A DNA stretch of 64,000 nucleotides from contig NZ_JAVIWJ010000001.1 of the NCBI RefSeq assembly GCF_034314105.1, positions 3,453,501 through 3,517,500 on the forward strand, given 5' to 3'. The notes beneath the pieces were generated by a model that made no database searches, had not been told where the DNA came from, and worked only from the letters and a program-made list of their open reading frames with translations. A program made the position numbers and the translations under genes. Source of the DNA: Pseudomonas sp. AB6. Lineage in GTDB: Bacteria > Pseudomonadota > Gammaproteobacteria > Pseudomonadales > Pseudomonadaceae. Of the stretch, positions 28,839-39,337 are shown in pieces (the first letter of the stretch is position 1; the number at the start of each line of letters is the position of its first letter).

Positions 28839-29840
28839 TCAGGCAGTCGCCTTGTCGTCCTTCTTAAGACTTGCAGGCGGCCAGTTGTCGAGGCGCATGC
28901 CGAGGGACAGACCGCGGGAGGCCAGAACGTCCTTGATTTCCGTCAAGGATTTCTTGCCCAGGTTCGGAGTCTTCAACAGTTCTACTTCGGTGCGCTGAAT
29001 CAGGTCACCAATGTAGTAAATGTTCTCCGCCTTAAGGCAGTTGGCCGAACGTACAGTCAGTTCCAGATCGTCAACCGGACGAAGCAGGATCGGATCGATC
29101 TCGTCTTCCTGTTCGATAACCACTGGCTCACTATCACCTTTGAGATCGACGAACGCAGCCAACTGCTGTTGCAGAATGGTTGCAGCGCGGCGAATAGCCT
29201 CTTCAGGATCCAACGTACCGTTGGTTTCCAGATCAATAACCAACTTGTCCAGGTTAGTACGCTGCTCGACACGGGCGTTTTCCACCACGTATGCGATACG
29301 GCGAACCGGGCTAAATGAAGAGTCAACTTGCAAGCGACCAATGCTGCGGCTTTCGTCTTCATCGCTCTGACGCGAATCAGCCGGTTCATAACCACGACCA
29401 CGAGCTACGGTGAGCTTCATGTTCAAGGCGCCGTTAGACGCCAGGTTAGCGATTACGTGATCGGGATTAACGATCTCGACATCATGATCCAGCTGAATAT
29501 CGGCAGCGGTAACCACCCCCGAACCCTTCTTCGACAAGGTCAGCGTAACTTCGTCACGACCGTGCAGCTTGATAGCCAGACCTTTAAGGTTTAACAGGAT
29601 TTCAATGACATCTTCCTGTACACCTTCGATGGCGCTGTACTCATGGAGTACACCGTCAATCTCGGCCTCGACTACTGCACAGCCGGGCATTGAGGACAAC
29701 AGGATGCGACGCAGCGCATTGCCCAGGGTATGGCCGAAACCACGCTCGAGAGGCTCGAGTGTGATTTTAGCGCGGGTTGGACTGACAACCTGCACGTCAA
29801 TGTGACGGGGTGTCAGGAACTCATTTACCGAAATCTGCAT
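28839..29840 (-). CDS. rpoA: RNA polymerase alpha subunit
   Basis: The 333-residue alpha subunit has an N-terminal dimerisation domain ([21 protein letters not shown] near residue 33) that nucleates polymerase assembly. A linker leads to the C-terminal DNA-binding domain from about residue 250 ([20 protein letters not shown], then [15 protein letters not shown]), which contacts UP elements and activators. It lies between rpsD and rplQ in the alpha operon. AGGTG precedes the ATG. Confidence 0.98.
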   Translation of the reverse strand: MQISVNEFLTPRHIDVQVVSPTRAKITLEPLERGFGHTLGNALRRILLSSMPGCAVVEAEIDGVLHEYSAIEGVQEDVIEILLNLKGLAIKLHGRDEVTLTLSKKGSGVVTAADIQLDHDVEIVNPDHVIANLASNGALNMKLTVARGRGYEPADSRQSDEDESRSIGRLQVDSSFSPVRRIAYVVENARVEQRTNLDKLVIDLETNGTLDPEEAIRRAATILQQQLAAFVDLKGDSEPVVIEQEDEIDPILLRPVDDLELTVRSANCLKAENIYYIGDLIQRTEVELLKTPNLGKKSLTEIKDVLASRGLSLGMRLDNWPPASLKKDDKATA

Positions 29841-29862
29841 GGATGCACCTATTTTCTAGCCC

Positions 29863-30483
29863 TTACTTGGAGTAGAGCTCGACGATCAGGCTTTCGTTGA
29901 TGTCGGCGGACAGATCACTGCGAGCTGGAACGTTTTTGAAGACGCCAGATTTTTTCTCAGTGTCTACTTCTACCCATTCTACGCGGCCACGCTGGGCACA
30001 CAGATCGAGAGCTTGGACAATACGCAGTTGGTTCTTTGCTTTCTCGCGAATAGCGACCACGTCACCAGGACGAACCTGGTATGACGGAACGTTAACGGTT
30101 TTGCCGTTAATGCTGACCGACTTGTGCGATACCAACTGACGAGATTCGGCACGAGTCGAACCAAAGCCCATACGGTATACAACGTTGTCCAAACGGCATT
30201 CGAGCAATTGCAGCAGATTCTCACCAGTAGCGCCTTTCTTGCCGGCTGCTTCTTTGTAATAACCGCTGAATTGACGTTCGAGAACGCCGTAAATACGACG
30301 GACCTTCTGCTTTTCACGCAGTTGGGTGCCGTAATCGGACTGGCGACCGCGGCGTTGGCCGTGGATACCAGGAGCTGCTTCGATGTTGCACTTGGATTCG
30401 ATAGCGCGGACGCCGCTCTTCAAGAAGAGATCGGTGCCTTCACGACGTGCAAGCTTGCATTTTGGACCAATGTAACGAGCCAT
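29863..30483 (-). CDS. rpsD: 30S ribosomal protein S4
   Basis: S4 has 206 residues. It begins [20 protein letters not shown] and carries an S4 RNA-binding domain at about residues 95-160 ([20 protein letters not shown]). It is a primary 16S rRNA binder at the 5' domain and, in enterobacteria, the translational repressor of the alpha operon. It lies between rpsK and rpoA. Confidence 0.98.
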   Translation of the reverse strand: MARYIGPKCKLARREGTDLFLKSGVRAIESKCNIEAAPGIHGQRRGRQSDYGTQLREKQKVRRIYGVLERQFSGYYKEAAGKKGATGENLLQLLECRLDNVVYRMGFGSTRAESRQLVSHKSVSINGKTVNVPSYQVRPGDVVAIREKAKNQLRIVQALDLCAQRGRVEWVEVDTEKKSGVFKNVPARSDLSADINESLIVELYSK

Positions 30484-30501
30484 TTTTTACAGTCTCCTGG
30501 A

Positions 30502-30891
30502 TTACACGCGGCGCTTCTTCGGCGGACGGCACCCGTTGTGCGGGATTGGCGTCACGTCGGTGATGCTGGCGATCTTATAGCCACAGCCGTTCAAAGCACG
30601 GACAGCAGACTCACGACCTGGACCTGGACCCTTGACGTTAACGTCGAGGTTCTTCAAGCCGTATTCCAGCGCAGCTTGGCCAGCACGTTCAGCAGCTACT
30701 TGAGCAGCGAACGGAGTGGACTTGCGTGAACCGCGGAAACCCGAGCCACCGGAGGTAGCCCAAGAAAGCGCATTACCTTGACGGTCGGTGATGGTGACGA
30801 TTGTGTTGTTAAACGACGCGTGGATGTGGGCGATGCCATCAACCACTGTCTTTTTAACTTTTTTACGAGGACGAGCAGCAGGTTTTGCCAT
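30502..30891 (-). CDS. rpsK: 30S ribosomal protein S11
   Basis: S11 has 129 residues. The family core [19 protein letters not shown] and the glycine-rich [16 protein letters not shown] are present, with the C-terminal CRPPKKRRV. It forms part of the 30S platform near the E site. It is the second gene of the alpha operon. Confidence 0.98.
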   Translation of the reverse strand: MAKPAARPRKKVKKTVVDGIAHIHASFNNTIVTITDRQGNALSWATSGGSGFRGSRKSTPFAAQVAAERAGQAALEYGLKNLDVNVKGPGPGRESAVRALNGCGYKIASITDVTPIPHNGCRPPKKRRV

Positions 30892-30921
30892 GACTAAATT
30901 CCTGTCGATTCGCTGGTGCGA

Positions 30922-31278
30922 TTACTTGCGGATCGGCTTACGCGGACCTTTGCGAGTACGCGCGTTGGTCTTGGTACGCTGACCGCGCACTGGAAGACCA
31001 CGACGATGGCGCAGACCGCGATAGCAGCCCAAATCCATCAAGCGCTTGATTTTCATGTTGATTTCGCGACGAAGGTCACCTTCAGTGGTGAACTTCGCCA
31101 CTTCGCCACGCAGCTGTTCAATCTGCTCGTCGCTCAGATCTTTGATTTTTACCGCTGGGTTTACCCCAGTAGTTGCACAAATTTTCTGTGCAGTGGTGCG
31201 ACCAACACCATAGATGTAGGTCAACGAGATAACAGTATGCTTGTTATCTGGAATGTTAACGCCTGCAATACGGGCCAT
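30922..31278 (-). CDS. rpsM: 30S ribosomal protein S13
   Basis: S13 has 118 residues, from [19 protein letters not shown] to the basic tail [17 protein letters not shown], which reaches toward tRNA in the P site. It sits in the 30S head and makes an intersubunit bridge with L5. It opens the alpha operon, 131 bases after rpmJ. Confidence 0.98.
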   Translation of the reverse strand: MARIAGVNIPDNKHTVISLTYIYGVGRTTAQKICATTGVNPAVKIKDLSDEQIEQLRGEVAKFTTEGDLRREINMKIKRLMDLGCYRGLRHRRGLPVRGQRTKTNARTRKGPRKPIRK

Positions 31279-31366
31279 TCAGTGGGACTCCAATTGACAG
31301 CTACCTACGCCCCGGAAGCCAAGAAATAGGGCGCGAGATAATATCGCTGTAATAACAAATAATCAA

Positions 31367-31390
31367 CCCAGCAGCGCACTAGCTACTGGG
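31367..31390 (-). terminator. hairpin between rpmJ and rpsM
   Basis: CCCAGCAGC (31367-31375) and GCTACTGGG (31382-31390) form a 9-bp stem with one G-U pair, followed on the minus strand by TTGATTATTTG. It could be a weak terminator or part of the alpha-operon leader, where S4 acts in other bacteria. Confidence 0.4.
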
Positions 31391-31409
31391 CTTTTAGCAC
31401 AAATCACAA

Positions 31410-31526
31410 TCAGCCTTGGCGCTGCTTATGACGTGGTTCCGCGCTGCAAATTACTCGAACCACACCTTCGCGGCGAATAATCTTGCAGTTACGGCACAGC
31501 TTTTTAACCGATGCACGAACTTTCAT
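31410..31526 (-). CDS. rpmJ: 50S ribosomal protein L36 (zinc-binding form)
   Basis: The 38-residue protein reads [20 protein letters not shown] and then [18 protein letters not shown]. Cysteines C11, C14 and C27 and histidine H33 form the C-C-C-H zinc site of the zinc-containing L36 type. It starts at ATG 31526, 27 bases after secY, and ends at TGA 31410. The product is the smallest protein of the 50S subunit. Confidence 0.97.
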
Positions 31527-31553
31527 GACCAACTCCTAAACCTTATGGGTGCT

Positions 31554-32882
31554 TCAGCGCAGCATGCCGCTACCGTAGCCCTTCAGGTTGGCTTTCTTCA
31601 TCAGGGATTCGTACTGGTGCGAAACGAGGTGCGATTGTACTTGGGACATGAAGTCCATCACAACCACTACGACGATCAGCAACGAAGTCCCGCCAAGGTA
31701 GAACGGTACGTTTGCCGCCACCACCAAAAACTGGGGAAGCAGACACACGGCCGTCATATAAAGAGCACCGAACATGGTTAAGCGAGTCAAAACGCCGTCA
31801 ATGTAGCGCGCCGACTGCTCACCTGGACGAATGCCCGGAATAAAGGCACCGGACTTCTTCAGGTTTTCCGCTACGTCTTTCGGATTGAACATCAACGCCG
31901 TATAGAAGAAGCAGAAGAAAATAATCCCTGCACTAAACAGCAGAATATTCAACGGCTGACCAGGAGCGATCGACTGCGAGATGTCCTGCAACCAGCCCAT
32001 ACCTTCGGACTGACCAAACCAGGCACCTAACGAAGCCGGGAACAGCAAAATGCTGCTCGCAAAAATGGCCGGAATTACACCAGCCATGTTCACTTTCAGC
32101 GGCAAGTGGCTCGTCTGCGCAGCAAAAACCTTGCGGCCCTGCTGACGCTTAGCGTAGTGAACAGCAATACGACGCTGACCACGCTCAATGAACACCACAA
32201 AACCGATGATCGCTACTGCCAGCAAACCGATGGCAACCAAGGCGAAGATATTGATATCGCCCTGACGCGCAGACTCGAAAGACTGCCCTATCGCTCTCGG
32301 AAGACCGGCGACGATACCCGAAAAAATCAACATCGAGATACCGTTACCAACACCGCGCTCAGTAATCTGCTCACCCAGCCACATCATGAACATTGCACCA
32401 GCCACAAACGTGGACACCGCAACGAAATGGAAGCCAAAGTCACCAGTAAACGCTACACCCTGCCCCGCCAAGCCAACGGACATACCGATTGCCTGAACAA
32501 GAGCGAGAACGACGGTGCCATAGCGGGTGTATTGACTGATCTTACGACGACCAGCCTCACCTTCCTTCTTCAACTGCTCCAACTGCGGACTGACGGCGGT
32601 CATCAACTGCATGATGATCGATGCCGAAATGTACGGCATGATCCCCAGCGCAAAGATGCTCATCCGTTCCAGCGCGCCGCCGGAAAACATGTTGAACAAG
32701 CTAAGAATGGTCCCCTCATTCTGTCGAAACAGGTCCGCCAACCGGTCCGGGTTGATACCAGGAACTGGGATGTGTGCGCCTATCCGATAGACGATAATCG
32801 CCAACAGAAGAAAACGCAGTCGAGCCCAGAGCTCGGATAACCCGCCTTTGCTGAGCGCTGAGAGAGCACCTTGCTTAGCCAT
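31554..32882 (-). CDS. secY: protein translocase subunit SecY
   Basis: The 442-residue membrane protein has ten transmembrane helices and forms the SecYEG channel for protein export and membrane insertion. Family motifs include [14 protein letters not shown] near residue 32, [20 protein letters not shown], and [20 protein letters not shown] near the C-terminus. It starts directly after the rplO stop inside the spc operon. Its partner SecE is encoded at 58270-58638. Confidence 0.98.
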   Translation of the reverse strand: MAKQGALSALSKGGLSELWARLRFLLLAIIVYRIGAHIPVPGINPDRLADLFRQNEGTILSLFNMFSGGALERMSIFALGIMPYISASIIMQLMTAVSPQLEQLKKEGEAGRRKISQYTRYGTVVLALVQAIGMSVGLAGQGVAFTGDFGFHFVAVSTFVAGAMFMMWLGEQITERGVGNGISMLIFSGIVAGLPRAIGQSFESARQGDINIFALVAIGLLAVAIIGFVVFIERGQRRIAVHYAKRQQGRKVFAAQTSHLPLKVNMAGVIPAIFASSILLFPASLGAWFGQSEGMGWLQDISQSIAPGQPLNILLFSAGIIFFCFFYTALMFNPKDVAENLKKSGAFIPGIRPGEQSARYIDGVLTRLTMFGALYMTAVCLLPQFLVVAANVPFYLGGTSLLIVVVVVMDFMSQVQSHLVSHQYESLMKKANLKGYGSGMLR

Positions 32883-33317
32883 TTATTCCTCGAACTTGCC
32901 GCCAGCTGCTTCGATAGCCGCACGCGCACCTTTGGTGGCTGCGATACCTTTGATGGTGACAGCGCGAGTAACTTCACCGGACAACATGATTTTCACACGC
33001 TGTACGTTTTGGTTAATCACGTTGGCATCCTTCAGGGACTGCACAGTGACGATGTCGCCTTCAACTTTAGACAGTTCGGACAAACGCACTTCTGCGCGGT
33101 CCATTGCCTTAAGGGAAACGAAACCGAACTTCGGCAGACGACGATGCAACGGTTGTTGGCCGCCTTCAAAGCCCGGAGCGATAGTGCCACCGGAGCGGGA
33201 GGATTGACCTTTGTGGCCGCGGCCACCCGTCTTACCCAAACCACTACCGATACCACGGCCCGGACGATGCTTTTCGCGACGGGAACCCGGCGCTGGACTC
33301 AGATCATTGAGTTTCAT
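32883..33317 (-). CDS. rplO: 50S ribosomal protein L15
   Basis: L15 has 144 residues, with the N-terminal glycine-rich [18 protein letters not shown] and the [15 protein letters not shown] segment. It is a late-assembling 50S protein that binds domain II of 23S rRNA. Its stop abuts the secY start, and rpmD lies 3 bases upstream. Confidence 0.98.
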   Translation of the reverse strand: MKLNDLSPAPGSRREKHRPGRGIGSGLGKTGGRGHKGQSSRSGGTIAPGFEGGQQPLHRRLPKFGFVSLKAMDRAEVRLSELSKVEGDIVTVQSLKDANVINQNVQRVKIMLSGEVTRAVTIKGIAATKGARAAIEAAGGKFEE

Positions 33318-33320
33318 CGA

Positions 33321-33497
33321 TTAACCCTCGACTCGCAGCATGTAGTAAGCCTTGTTGATCATCCCGCGATTCTCAGGAGTATCAAGCACTTCTACAGTGT
33401 GACCGATGCGACGCAGACCCAAACCCTTAATACACAATTTGTGGTTAGGGATGCGTCCGGTCATGCTTTTGATCAACGTTACTTTAACGGTAGCCAT
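33321..33497 (-). CDS. rpmD: 50S ribosomal protein L30
   Basis: The product has 58 residues, [20 protein letters not shown] at the start, then [19 protein letters not shown] and a tail ending YYMLRVEG. This is the full L30 ferredoxin-like fold. It runs from ATG 33497 to TAA 33321, between rpsE and rplO in the spc operon, with 2-3 base gaps on each side. Confidence 0.97.
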   Translation of the reverse strand: MATVKVTLIKSMTGRIPNHKLCIKGLGLRRIGHTVEVLDTPENRGMINKAYYMLRVEG

Positions 33498-33499
33498 GA

Positions 33500-34000
33500 T
33501 CAGAAGATCTCCTTGACACTTTTACCGCGCTTGGCAGCAATAGATTCAGGAGATTGCATAGCTTTCAACCCTTTGAACGTAGCGTGAACCACGTTTACCG
33601 GGTTAGTCGAGCCATAGCACTTGGCGAGCACGTTCTGAACACCAGCAACTTCCAACACTGCGCGCATAGCGCCGCCAGCGATGATGCCGGTACCTTCAGA
33701 AGCAGGCTGCATGTACACCTTCGAAGCGCCATGGGCAGACTTCATTGCGTACTGCAGAGTAGTGCCGTTCAGGTCTACTTGGATCATGTTACGGCGAGCA
33801 GCTTCCATTGCTTTCTGAATCGCAGCAGGCACTTCACGTGACTTGCCGCGACCGAAACCAACACGCCCTTTACCATCACCAACCACGGTCAACGCGGTAA
33901 ATGTGAAGATACGGCCGCCTTTTACAGTCTTAGCAACGCGGTTCACTTGAACCAACTTCTCGATGTAGCCTTCGTCGCGCTTTTGGTCGTTATTTGACAT
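33500..34000 (-). CDS. rpsE: 30S ribosomal protein S5
   Basis: S5 has 166 residues. The N-terminal double-stranded RNA-binding domain has [21 protein letters not shown], and the C-terminal domain has [18 protein letters not shown]5 helps decoding fidelity and is the site of spectinomycin-resistance changes in other bacteria; the loop around KTVKGGR looks ordinary. Confidence 0.98.
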   Translation of the reverse strand: MSNNDQKRDEGYIEKLVQVNRVAKTVKGGRIFTFTALTVVGDGKGRVGFGRGKSREVPAAIQKAMEAARRNMIQVDLNGTTLQYAMKSAHGASKVYMQPASEGTGIIAGGAMRAVLEVAGVQNVLAKCYGSTNPVNVVHATFKGLKAMQSPESIAAKRGKSVKEIF

Positions 34001-34003
34001 AAC

Positions 34004-34354
34004 TTAGAACTCCAGTCCGCCTTCACGAGCAGCATCAGCCAGCGCTTTCACGCGGCCGTGGTACTTGAAGCCAGAACGGTCGAAAGCCACTTGTGAAACG
34101 CCGACGGCTTTCGCACGCGCAGCGACCAGCTGGCCAACCTTAGTGGCCGCGTCGATGTTGCCAGTGGCTCCATCACGCAGGTCTTTGTCCAAAGTCGAGG
34201 CGCTCGCCAAGACTTTGCTGCCGTCGGCCGAAATGACCTGGGCATAAATGTGCTGCGAAGAGCGGTACACGCAGAGACGCACGACTTCTAATTCGTGCAT
34301 TTTCAAGCGTGCTTTGCGAGCGCGACGCAGTCGGGTAACTTTTTTGACGGTCAT
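34004..34354 (-). CDS. rplR: 50S ribosomal protein L18
   Basis: L18 has 116 residues with a basic N-terminus ([19 protein letters not shown]) and the C-terminal [20 protein letters not shown]. It carries 5S rRNA onto the 50S subunit together with L5. It lies between rplF and rpsE. Confidence 0.98.
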   Translation of the reverse strand: MTVKKVTRLRRARKARLKMHELEVVRLCVYRSSQHIYAQVISADGSKVLASASTLDKDLRDGATGNIDAATKVGQLVAARAKAVGVSQVAFDRSGFKYHGRVKALADAAREGGLEF

Positions 34355-34364
34355 TTGCTATGCC

Positions 34365-34898
34365 CTACTTCTTCTTGGCTTCTTTACGGCGGACGACTTC
34401 GTCCGCGTAACGCACACCTTTGCCTTTGTATGGCTCAGGACGGCGGAAGTCGCGGATCTCAGCGGCCACTTGACCAACCAACTGCTTGTCGATACCTCGG
34501 ATGAAGATATCGGTCTGGTTGGGAGTCTCAGCGGTGATGCCGTTCGGCAGGTCGTATTCCACCGGGTGCGAAAAGCCAAGTGCCAGAGACAGCACTTTGT
34601 CTTTTGCTTGCGCTTTATAACCAACACCGACCAGCTGGAGCTTACGCTCGAAGCCTTGGCTTACGCCCTGGACCATGTTGTTAACCAGTGCACGAGTGGT
34701 GCCGGCCATTGCGCGAGTTTGTTGATCGCCATTGCGAGCAGCGAAACGCAGCTCACCAGCTTCTTCAACAATCTCAACGGACGAATGGATGTTCAGATCT
34801 AGAGTGCCCTTGGCACCCTTCACCGAAAGCTGCTGGCCGACGAGCTTAACTTCGACGCCTGCTGGCAACTTTACGGGGTTCTTAGCTACGCGTGACAT
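34365..34898 (-). CDS. rplF: 50S ribosomal protein L6
   Basis: L6 has 177 residues, beginning [20 protein letters not shown]. It has the two-fold repeated L6 fold and the C-terminal signature [19 protein letters not shown]. It sits near the factor-binding site and the sarcin-ricin loop. It follows rpsH after a 12-base gap. Confidence 0.98.
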   Translation of the reverse strand: MSRVAKNPVKLPAGVEVKLVGQQLSVKGAKGTLDLNIHSSVEIVEEAGELRFAARNGDQQTRAMAGTTRALVNNMVQGVSQGFERKLQLVGVGYKAQAKDKVLSLALGFSHPVEYDLPNGITAETPNQTDIFIRGIDKQLVGQVAAEIRDFRRPEPYKGKGVRYADEVVRRKEAKKK

Positions 34899-34910
34899 GC
34901 TTATCCCCCC

Positions 34911-35303
34911 TTAGAACACTGTGCAAAGAACTTCGCCGCCGACACCGGCAGCGCGCGCAGCACGATCCGTCATCACACCTTTATTGGTGGAGACGATAGA
35001 CACACCGAGACCGCCACGAACTTTAGGCAGATCATCGACGGACTTGTACTGACGCAGGCCTGGACGGCTAACGCGCTTCACTTCTTCGATGACTGGACGG
35101 CCTTCGAAGTATTTCAGCTCGATGGACAGCAACGGTTTGATTTCGCTGCTGATCTGATAACCCGCAATGTAACCTTCGTCCTTCAGGACTTTGGCAACAG
35201 CAACCTTCAACGTGGAAGATGGCATGCTTACGACGGGCTTTTCAGCCATCTGGGCATTACGGATACGAGTTAGCATGTCCGCTAACGGGTCCTGCATACT
35301 CAT
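34911..35303 (-). CDS. rpsH: 30S ribosomal protein S8
   Basis: S8 has 130 residues, [20 protein letters not shown] at the start and [20 protein letters not shown] at the end. It binds the central domain of 16S rRNA and, in E. coli, represses spc-operon translation. The gene follows an unusually long 213-base spacer after rpsN that holds two hairpins. Confidence 0.98.
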   Translation of the reverse strand: MSMQDPLADMLTRIRNAQMAEKPVVSMPSSTLKVAVAKVLKDEGYIAGYQISSEIKPLLSIELKYFEGRPVIEEVKRVSRPGLRQYKSVDDLPKVRGGLGVSIVSTNKGVMTDRAARAAGVGGEVLCTVF

Positions 35304-35424
35304 GGGCTAGACGCTCCTATTACATAAAAATAAGCCTTACGGCTACAGCTTGTCGCCGAGAAACTCCGGGCAATTGAACGCACGGGCTCAGGCGAGCCGA
35401 TCATTCTAGACACACCCCGAAAAT

Positions 35425-35452
35425 GAATCAAGCCCCAAAAGGGGCCTGATTC
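35425..35452 (-). terminator. strong hairpin in the rpsN-rpsH spacer
   Basis: GAATCAAGCCCC (35425-35436) pairs with GGGGCCTGATTC (35441-35452) around AAAA; the one mismatch is a G-U pair in minus-strand RNA. It is followed by ATTTTCGG, a short imperfect T-run. It may be an attenuator, a processing site or a regulatory protein target within the spc operon. Confidence 0.5.
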
Positions 35453-35470
35453 AAATTCTTGCTTCACGCG

Positions 35471-35494
35471 GGTCGATCTTATGCAAGATCGACC
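35471..35494 (-). promoter_or_regulatory. second hairpin in the rpsN-rpsH spacer
   Basis: GGTCGATCTT (35471-35480) and AAGATCGACC (35485-35494) are a perfect 10-bp inverted repeat with a 4-base loop, 22 bases after the rpsN stop. There is no T-run after it, so it is more likely an RNA-stabilising or protein-binding structure. Confidence 0.5.
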
Positions 35495-35516
35495 GACGCA
35501 AAACGAGATTAACGCT

Positions 35517-35822
35517 TTACCAGCTGGCTTTAACCAGACCCGGAACGTCACCACGCATAGCTGCTTCACGCAGCTTGTTACGGCCGAGACCGAACTTGCG
35601 ATAGACGCCGTGTGGACGACCAGTGATGCGGCAGCGGTTACGCATGCGCGAAGCGCTTGCGTCACGGGGCTGCTTTTGCAGAGCTACTTGAGCTTCCCAG
35701 CGTGCTTCTGGACTTGCGTTCAGATCCACGATGATAACTTTCAACGCTGCACGCGCCTTGGCGTACTTGGCAACCGTGAGCTGACGCTTCAGCTCGCGGT
35801 TCTTCATGCTCATCTTGGCCAT
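35517..35822 (-). CDS. rpsN: 30S ribosomal protein S14
   Basis: S14 has 101 residues, starting [20 protein letters not shown] and ending with [20 protein letters not shown] and [18 protein letters not shown]. The length and the lack of paired CxxC motifs make it the long, zinc-free form. It lies in the 30S head. The start is ATG 35822, 13 bases after rplE. Confidence 0.97.
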   Translation of the reverse strand: MAKMSMKNRELKRQLTVAKYAKARAALKVIIVDLNASPEARWEAQVALQKQPRDASASRMRNRCRITGRPHGVYRKFGLGRNKLREAAMRGDVPGLVKASW

Positions 35823-35835
35823 TGTCCTACTCCAA

Positions 35836-36375
35836 TCAGTTGCGGAACGGGAACTTGAAAGCACGCAGCAATGCGCGACCTTCATCATCCGTCCGAGCAG
35901 TGGTGGTCAGGGTAATGTCCAGACCGCGAAGAGCATCGATCTTGTCGTAATCGATTTCCGGGAAAATAATCTGCTCTTTTACACCCATGCTGTAATTACC
36001 ACGACCATCGAAGGACTTGGCATTCAGGCCGCGAAAGTCGCGAACCCGAGGCAGGGAGATCGACAGCAGACGATCCAGAAATTCATACATACGATCGCGA
36101 CGCAAAGTGACTTTAACGCCGATCGGCCAGCCTTCACGAACCTTGAAGCCCGCGATGGATTTCCGAGCGTAAGTAACAACGCACTTCTGACCCGTGATCT
36201 TTTCAAGGTCTGCAACAGCGTGCTCGATGACTTTTTTGTCACCGACCGCCTCACCCAGACCCATGTTCAAGGTGATCTTTGTAACGCGCGGAACTTCCAT
36301 CACGTTCGAAAGCTCAAGTTCTTCTTTGAGCTTCGGAGCGATTTCCTTCCGGTAAATCTCTTTTAGTCGTGCCAT
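35836..36375 (-). CDS. rplE: 50S ribosomal protein L5
   Basis: L5 has 179 residues. Conserved segments are [40 protein letters not shown] and [20 protein letters not shown]. It binds 5S rRNA in the central protuberance. It follows rplX by 20 bases. Confidence 0.98.
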   Translation of the reverse strand: MARLKEIYRKEIAPKLKEELELSNVMEVPRVTKITLNMGLGEAVGDKKVIEHAVADLEKITGQKCVVTYARKSIAGFKVREGWPIGVKVTLRRDRMYEFLDRLLSISLPRVRDFRGLNAKSFDGRGNYSMGVKEQIIFPEIDYDKIDALRGLDITLTTTARTDDEGRALLRAFKFPFRN

Positions 36376-36395
36376 GGTCTTCTACCTAGCAGTGT

Positions 36396-36710
36396 TCAAG
36401 CATCAACCGCTTTTTGGGTCGACTTGAAGACACGAATTTTCTTGCCTTCTTCAACTTTGAAACCAACGCGATCTGCCTTGTTGGTTGCGCCGTTGAAAAT
36501 GGCGACGTTAGAAGCGTGCAATGGCGCTTCTTTTTCGACGATACCGCCTTGTACGCCCGACGCAGGGTTTGGCTTGGTATGACGCTTTACCAGGTTGATC
36601 CCACCAACGACCAGACGGTCATCAACGAGAACCTTAAGCACCTTACCGCGCTTACCTTTGTCTTTGCCGGCGATCACGATGATCTCGTCGTCACGACGAA
36701 TCTTTTGCAT
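36396..36710 (-). CDS. rplX: 50S ribosomal protein L24
   Basis: L24 has 104 residues with a KOW motif ([20 protein letters not shown]). It is one of the two proteins that start 50S assembly at the 5' end of 23S rRNA. It lies between rplN and rplE in the spc operon. Confidence 0.98.
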   Translation of the reverse strand: MQKIRRDDEIIVIAGKDKGKRGKVLKVLVDDRLVVGGINLVKRHTKPNPASGVQGGIVEKEAPLHASNVAIFNGATNKADRVGFKVEEGKKIRVFKSTQKAVDA

Positions 36711-36721
36711 GTCGGATCTCC

Positions 36722-37090
36722 TTACAGCACTTCTGGGGCGAGGGAGACGATCTTCATGAACTTTTCAGTCCGAAGTTCGCGCGTCACTGGCCCAAAGATA
36801 CGGGTGCCGATCGGCTCTTGCTTGTTGTTCAACAGAACAGCAGCGTTGCCATCAAAGCGGATAATGGAGCCGTCTGCGCGACGAACACCATGGCGAGTGC
36901 GGACTACTACAGCAGTCATCACTTGGCCTTTTTTCACTTTGCCGCGAGGAATTGCTTCCTTCACGGTTACTTTGATGATGTCACCGATGCCAGCATAACG
37001 ACGGTGGGAGCCACCCAGAACCTTGATGCACATAACGCGGCGTGCGCCGCTGTTATCAGCCACATCGAGCATGGATTGAGTCTGAATCAT
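36722..37090 (-). CDS. rplN: 50S ribosomal protein L14
   Basis: L14 has 122 residues, beginning [20 protein letters not shown], with the family signature region [20 protein letters not shown]. It forms an intersubunit bridge with the 30S and is the docking site of RsfS. It is the first gene of the spc group after rpsQ. Confidence 0.98.
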   Translation of the reverse strand: MIQTQSMLDVADNSGARRVMCIKVLGGSHRRYAGIGDIIKVTVKEAIPRGKVKKGQVMTAVVVRTRHGVRRADGSIIRFDGNAAVLLNNKQEPIGTRIFGPVTRELRTEKFMKIVSLAPEVL

Positions 37091-37113
37091 ATAATTTCTC
37101 CGACCCCTAGTCC

Positions 37114-37380
37114 TTAGACTTCCACAGCGCGTTCGAGAATCTCAACCAGCGCCCAAGACTTGGTCTTGGCAACTGGACGAGTTTCACGAATAGTGACTTT
37201 GTCACCGATGTGGCTCTGATTAGTTTCGTCATGCGCATGCAGCTTCGTCGAACGCTTAACGTATTTACCGTAGATCGGGTGCTTTACGCGACGCTCGATC
37301 AGAACGGTGATTGTCTTGTCCATTTTGTCGCTGACAACACGGCCAGTCAGCGTACGGACGGTCTTTTCGGCTTCAGCCAT
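37114..37380 (-). CDS. rpsQ: 30S ribosomal protein S17
   Basis: S17 has 88 residues from ATG 37380; two more codons upstream lack support. It has an OB fold with [20 protein letters not shown] and [16 protein letters not shown]. It binds the 5' domain of 16S rRNA early in assembly. It is the last gene of the S10 group. Confidence 0.97.
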   Translation of the reverse strand: MAEAEKTVRTLTGRVVSDKMDKTITVLIERRVKHPIYGKYVKRSTKLHAHDETNQSHIGDKVTIRETRPVAKTKSWALVEILERAVEV

Positions 37381-37382
37381 GA

Positions 37383-37574
37383 TCACTTACCTGCCTGCTG
37401 GTTGAGCACAGTCTTCACGCGAGCAATGTCACGCTTAACTCGCGAGAGCAGATGAGACTGCCCCAACTGGCCAGTTGCTTTCTGCATACGCAGATTGAAC
37501 TGGTCACGCAGCAGGCCGAGCAGTTGCTCGTTCAGCTGCTGTGCTGATTTTTCACGAAGTTCATTCGCTTTCAT
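37383..37574 (-). CDS. rpmC: 50S ribosomal protein L29
   Basis: L29 has 63 residues, [20 protein letters not shown] and then a helical hairpin. The start ATG overlaps the rplP stop (TGATG), giving translational coupling, so 37574 is preferred over the GTG at 37577. It sits at the tunnel exit beside L23, near where trigger factor and SRP dock. Confidence 0.97.
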   Translation of the reverse strand: MKANELREKSAQQLNEQLLGLLRDQFNLRMQKATGQLGQSHLLSRVKRDIARVKTVLNQQAGK

Positions 37575-37987
37575 CACATCACCGTCCGTTTAACAAAGGA
37601 GGTGGCGAGTGGCAGCTTTGCAGCAGCCAGGGCGAAAGCCTCACGCGCCAGCTCTTCAGAAACACCCTCGATTTCATACAGGACTTTGCCTGGCTGAATC
37701 TGGGCAACCCAGTATTCCACGTTACCCTTACCTTTACCCATTCGAACTTCGAGTGGCTTTTTGGTGACGGGCTTGTCCGGGAATACACGGATCCAGATTT
37801 TGCCGCCACGTTTAACGTGACGGGTCAGTGCACGACGCGCTGACTCAATCTGACGGGCGGTAAGACGACCACGAGCAACAGACTTCAGCGCATATTCGCC
37901 GAAGCTGACTTTGCTACCGCGCTGTGCCAAGCCACGGTTGTGGCCTGTCATCTGCTTGCGGAACTTCGTACGCTTTGGTTGCAACAT
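37574..37987 (-). CDS. rplP: 50S ribosomal protein L16
   Basis: L16 has 137 residues, [20 protein letters not shown] at the start and [20 protein letters not shown] in the middle. It organises the A-site region of the peptidyl transferase centre. The RxR-type site hydroxylated by YcfD in E. coli falls in this central region. Confidence 0.98.
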   Translation of the reverse strand: MLQPKRTKFRKQMTGHNRGLAQRGSKVSFGEYALKSVARGRLTARQIESARRALTRHVKRGGKIWIRVFPDKPVTKKPLEVRMGKGKGNVEYWVAQIQPGKVLYEIEGVSEELAREAFALAAAKLPLATSFVKRTVM

Positions 37988-37999
37988 TTGGCGTACCCC

Positions 38000-38686
38000 T
38001 TACTTAGCAGCTTTTTTACGAGGCGCTGGTGCTTGTGGTTTCAGCTCTTCTTGGCGACCACCAATTACTTCGCCTTTAAAGATCCAAACCTTTACACCGA
38101 TCACACCATAAGTGGTGTGAGCTTCGTAGTTGGCATAGTCGATATCGGCACGCAAGGTGTGCAATGGAACACGACCCTCGCGATACCATTCAGTACGTGC
38201 GATTTCAGCACCGCCGAGACGACCGCTCACTTGGATTTTGATGCCTTTGGCACCAATGCGCATGGCGTTCTGAACAGCGCGCTTCATAGCGCGGCGGAAC
38301 ATTACACGGCGCTCCAGCTGCTGAGCTACGCTCTGCGCAACCAACATACCGTCCAGTTCCGGCTTACGGATCTCTTCGATATTGATGTGCACAGGCACAC
38401 CCATTTGCTTGGTCAGGTCCTGACGCAGTTTCTCAACATCTTCACCTTTCTTCCCGATCACAATGCCAGGACGAGCGGTGTGGATGGTGATACGTGCAGT
38501 CTGAGCCGGACGATGGATATCGATACGGCTTACGGACGCGCTTTTTAATTTGTCTTGGAGATACTCGCGCACCTTCAGATCAGCGAACAAATAGTCCGCA
38601 TAAGTCCGACCGTCTGCGTACCAGACGGAGGTGTGCTCCTTGACGATTCCCAGGCGAATGCCAATGGGATGTACTTTCTGACCCAT
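38000..38686 (-). CDS. rpsC: 30S ribosomal protein S3
   Basis: S3 has 228 residues from ATG 38686 ([20 protein letters not shown]). The open frame extends 28 codons upstream, but those overlap rplV and are not S3-like. The KH domain has [19 protein letters not shown]; the C-terminal domain has [20 protein letters not shown]. It lines the mRNA entry channel. Confidence 0.98.
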
Positions 38687-38699
38687 CTCTTCGACTCCG

Positions 38700-39032
38700 T
38701 TACTTGTCAGCAACCTTGACAGTGATATGGCAAGACCGCTTGACGATGCGATCAGCGCGGCCTTTGGCACGCGGCATGATGCGCTTCAGCGAACGCCCTT
38801 CGTTGACGAAAACGGTGGAAACCTTAAGGTCATCAACGTCTGCGCCTTCGTTATGCTCGGCGTTGGCTACAGCCGACTCCAGCACTTTTTTCAGGATCTC
38901 GGCGGCTTTCTTACTGCTGAAAGCCAACAGGTTGAGCGCTTCGCCCACCTTCTTCCCGCGGATCTGGTCGGCGACCAAGCGGGCTTTCTGGGCGGAGATT
39001 CGAGCGCCCGACAACTTAGCGGCTACTTCCAT
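38700..39032 (-). CDS. rplV: 50S ribosomal protein L22
   Basis: L22 has 110 residues, with [20 protein letters not shown] near the start. The beta-hairpin that reaches into the exit tunnel contains [20 protein letters not shown]. No deletion typical of macrolide resistance is seen in this loop. Confidence 0.98.
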
Positions 39033-39045
39033 CGTTCCTTACCCC

Positions 39046-39321
39046 TTAACGCTTGGCTTTCTTGTCTGCCACGTGCCCACGATATGTGCGGGTACCGGCA
39101 AACTCGCCTAGTTTATGGCCGACCATGTCTTCGTTCACAAGAACTGGGACATGTTGACGACCGTTATGCACAGCAATGGTCAAACCGACCATTTGCGGCA
39201 GGATCATAGAACGGCGCGACCAGGTCTTAACTGGTTTGCGATCGTTCTTTTCCGCCGCCACTTCGATCTTCTTCAGTAGGTGAAGATCAATAAAAGGACC
39301 TTTTTTCAGAGAACGTGGCAC
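39046..39321 (-). CDS. rpsS: 30S ribosomal protein S19
   Basis: S19 has 91 residues, [20 protein letters not shown] at the start, then [20 protein letters not shown] and the [20 protein letters not shown] tail. It is in the 30S head and bridges to the 50S. Confidence 0.98.
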   Translation of the reverse strand: MPRSLKKGPFIDLHLLKKIEVAAEKNDRKPVKTWSRRSMILPQMVGLTIAVHNGRQHVPVLVNEDMVGHKLGEFAGTRTYRGHVADKKAKR

Positions 39322-39337
39322 TGTCGTATCCCTCTAT

